Of a stretch of 64,000 bases of DNA, positions 63,977 through 64,000 are shown one piece after another. Source of the DNA: Gammaproteobacteria bacterium 53_120_T64 (GTDB lineage: Bacteria; Pseudomonadota; Gammaproteobacteria; Pseudomonadales; Porticoccaceae); assembly GCA_002162815.1 (NCBI GenBank), contig MAAT01000067.1:24547-88546 (forward strand), written 5' to 3'. Under the pieces are notes generated by a model. That model was not told the origin of the DNA. It did not search any database and saw only the letters and a program-made list of their open reading frames with translations. A program made the translations under genes and the position numbers. Positions within the stretch are counted from its first letter, which is position 1; the number at the start of each line of letters is the position of its first letter.

Positions 63977-64000
63977 TGGCTGGTCTTTTATTGTTATGCG

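Overview
The window reads as chromosomal DNA from an aerobic, Gram-negative gammaproteobacterium, probably marine or oil- or seep-associated. The evidence is the classical gammaproteobacterial block ftsH-folP-glmM-tpiA-secG-tRNA-Leu-tRNA-fMet-rimP-nusA-infB-rbfA-truB-rpsO-pnp, several outer-membrane beta-barrels, an RND tripartite pump and YgiQ, YchJ and UPF0149 proteins. I cannot name the genus from sequence alone; a Cellvibrionales/Spongiibacteraceae/Halieaceae-type organism is a guess.

Layout. 0-9.4 kb holds the 3' part of a fused indolepyruvate ferredoxin oxidoreductase, a DUF1145 membrane protein, a PhyH-family dioxygenase, an outer-membrane barrel, a YgiQ radical-SAM protein and a TIGR02001 barrel. 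9.4-13 kb (minus strand) holds a VWA/MoxR-ATPase pair and an acyl-CoA dehydrogenase-like gene. 13.4-19.4 kb is the centrepiece: a pmoC-pmoA-pmoB copper membrane monooxygenase (CuMMO) operon followed by a membrane-anchored HGGV protein, a multicopper oxidase and a membrane-anchored cupredoxin. 19.7-26.8 kb continues in the same direction with an MMPL/RND transporter, a DUF1329 protein with a twin-arginine signal, a YCF48-like propeller and a DUF1302 outer-membrane protein. 26.9-42.9 kb is the conserved translation and cell-envelope block. 42.9-51.5 kb has a MOSC protein, a transglutaminase-like protein, alanine dehydrogenase, a DUF5610-like protein, a standalone trpBA, a DUF2490 barrel, a UPF0149/SEC-C protein and YchJ. 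51.6-57.6 kb is a complete TolC/HlyD/AcrB-type efflux operon. 57.7-64 kb is a patchwork of small exported proteins, including a periplasmic Nudix-like gene, its decayed copy, a SPOR protein and a BKACE-family enzyme.

How the genes may work together. The CuMMO keeps the PmoB histidine cluster and both PmoC metal sites, so it should be an active oxygenase. There is no methanol dehydrogenase, hydroxylamine oxidoreductase or carbon-fixation gene nearby. Instead it lies next to an acyl-CoA dehydrogenase-like gene and an RND/DUF1329/YCF48/DUF1302 set of the kind that accompanies hydrophobic-compound metabolism. I infer a short-chain hydrocarbon monooxygenase with its own copper redox proteins and a trans-envelope module for substrate or product. 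The set sits just beside yhbY, where relatives usually carry greA-carAB, which suggests an inserted accessory island.

No IS elements, prophage genes or CRISPR arrays were seen. Intrinsic terminators, one near-consensus sigma-70 promoter and several intercistronic hairpins are listed.
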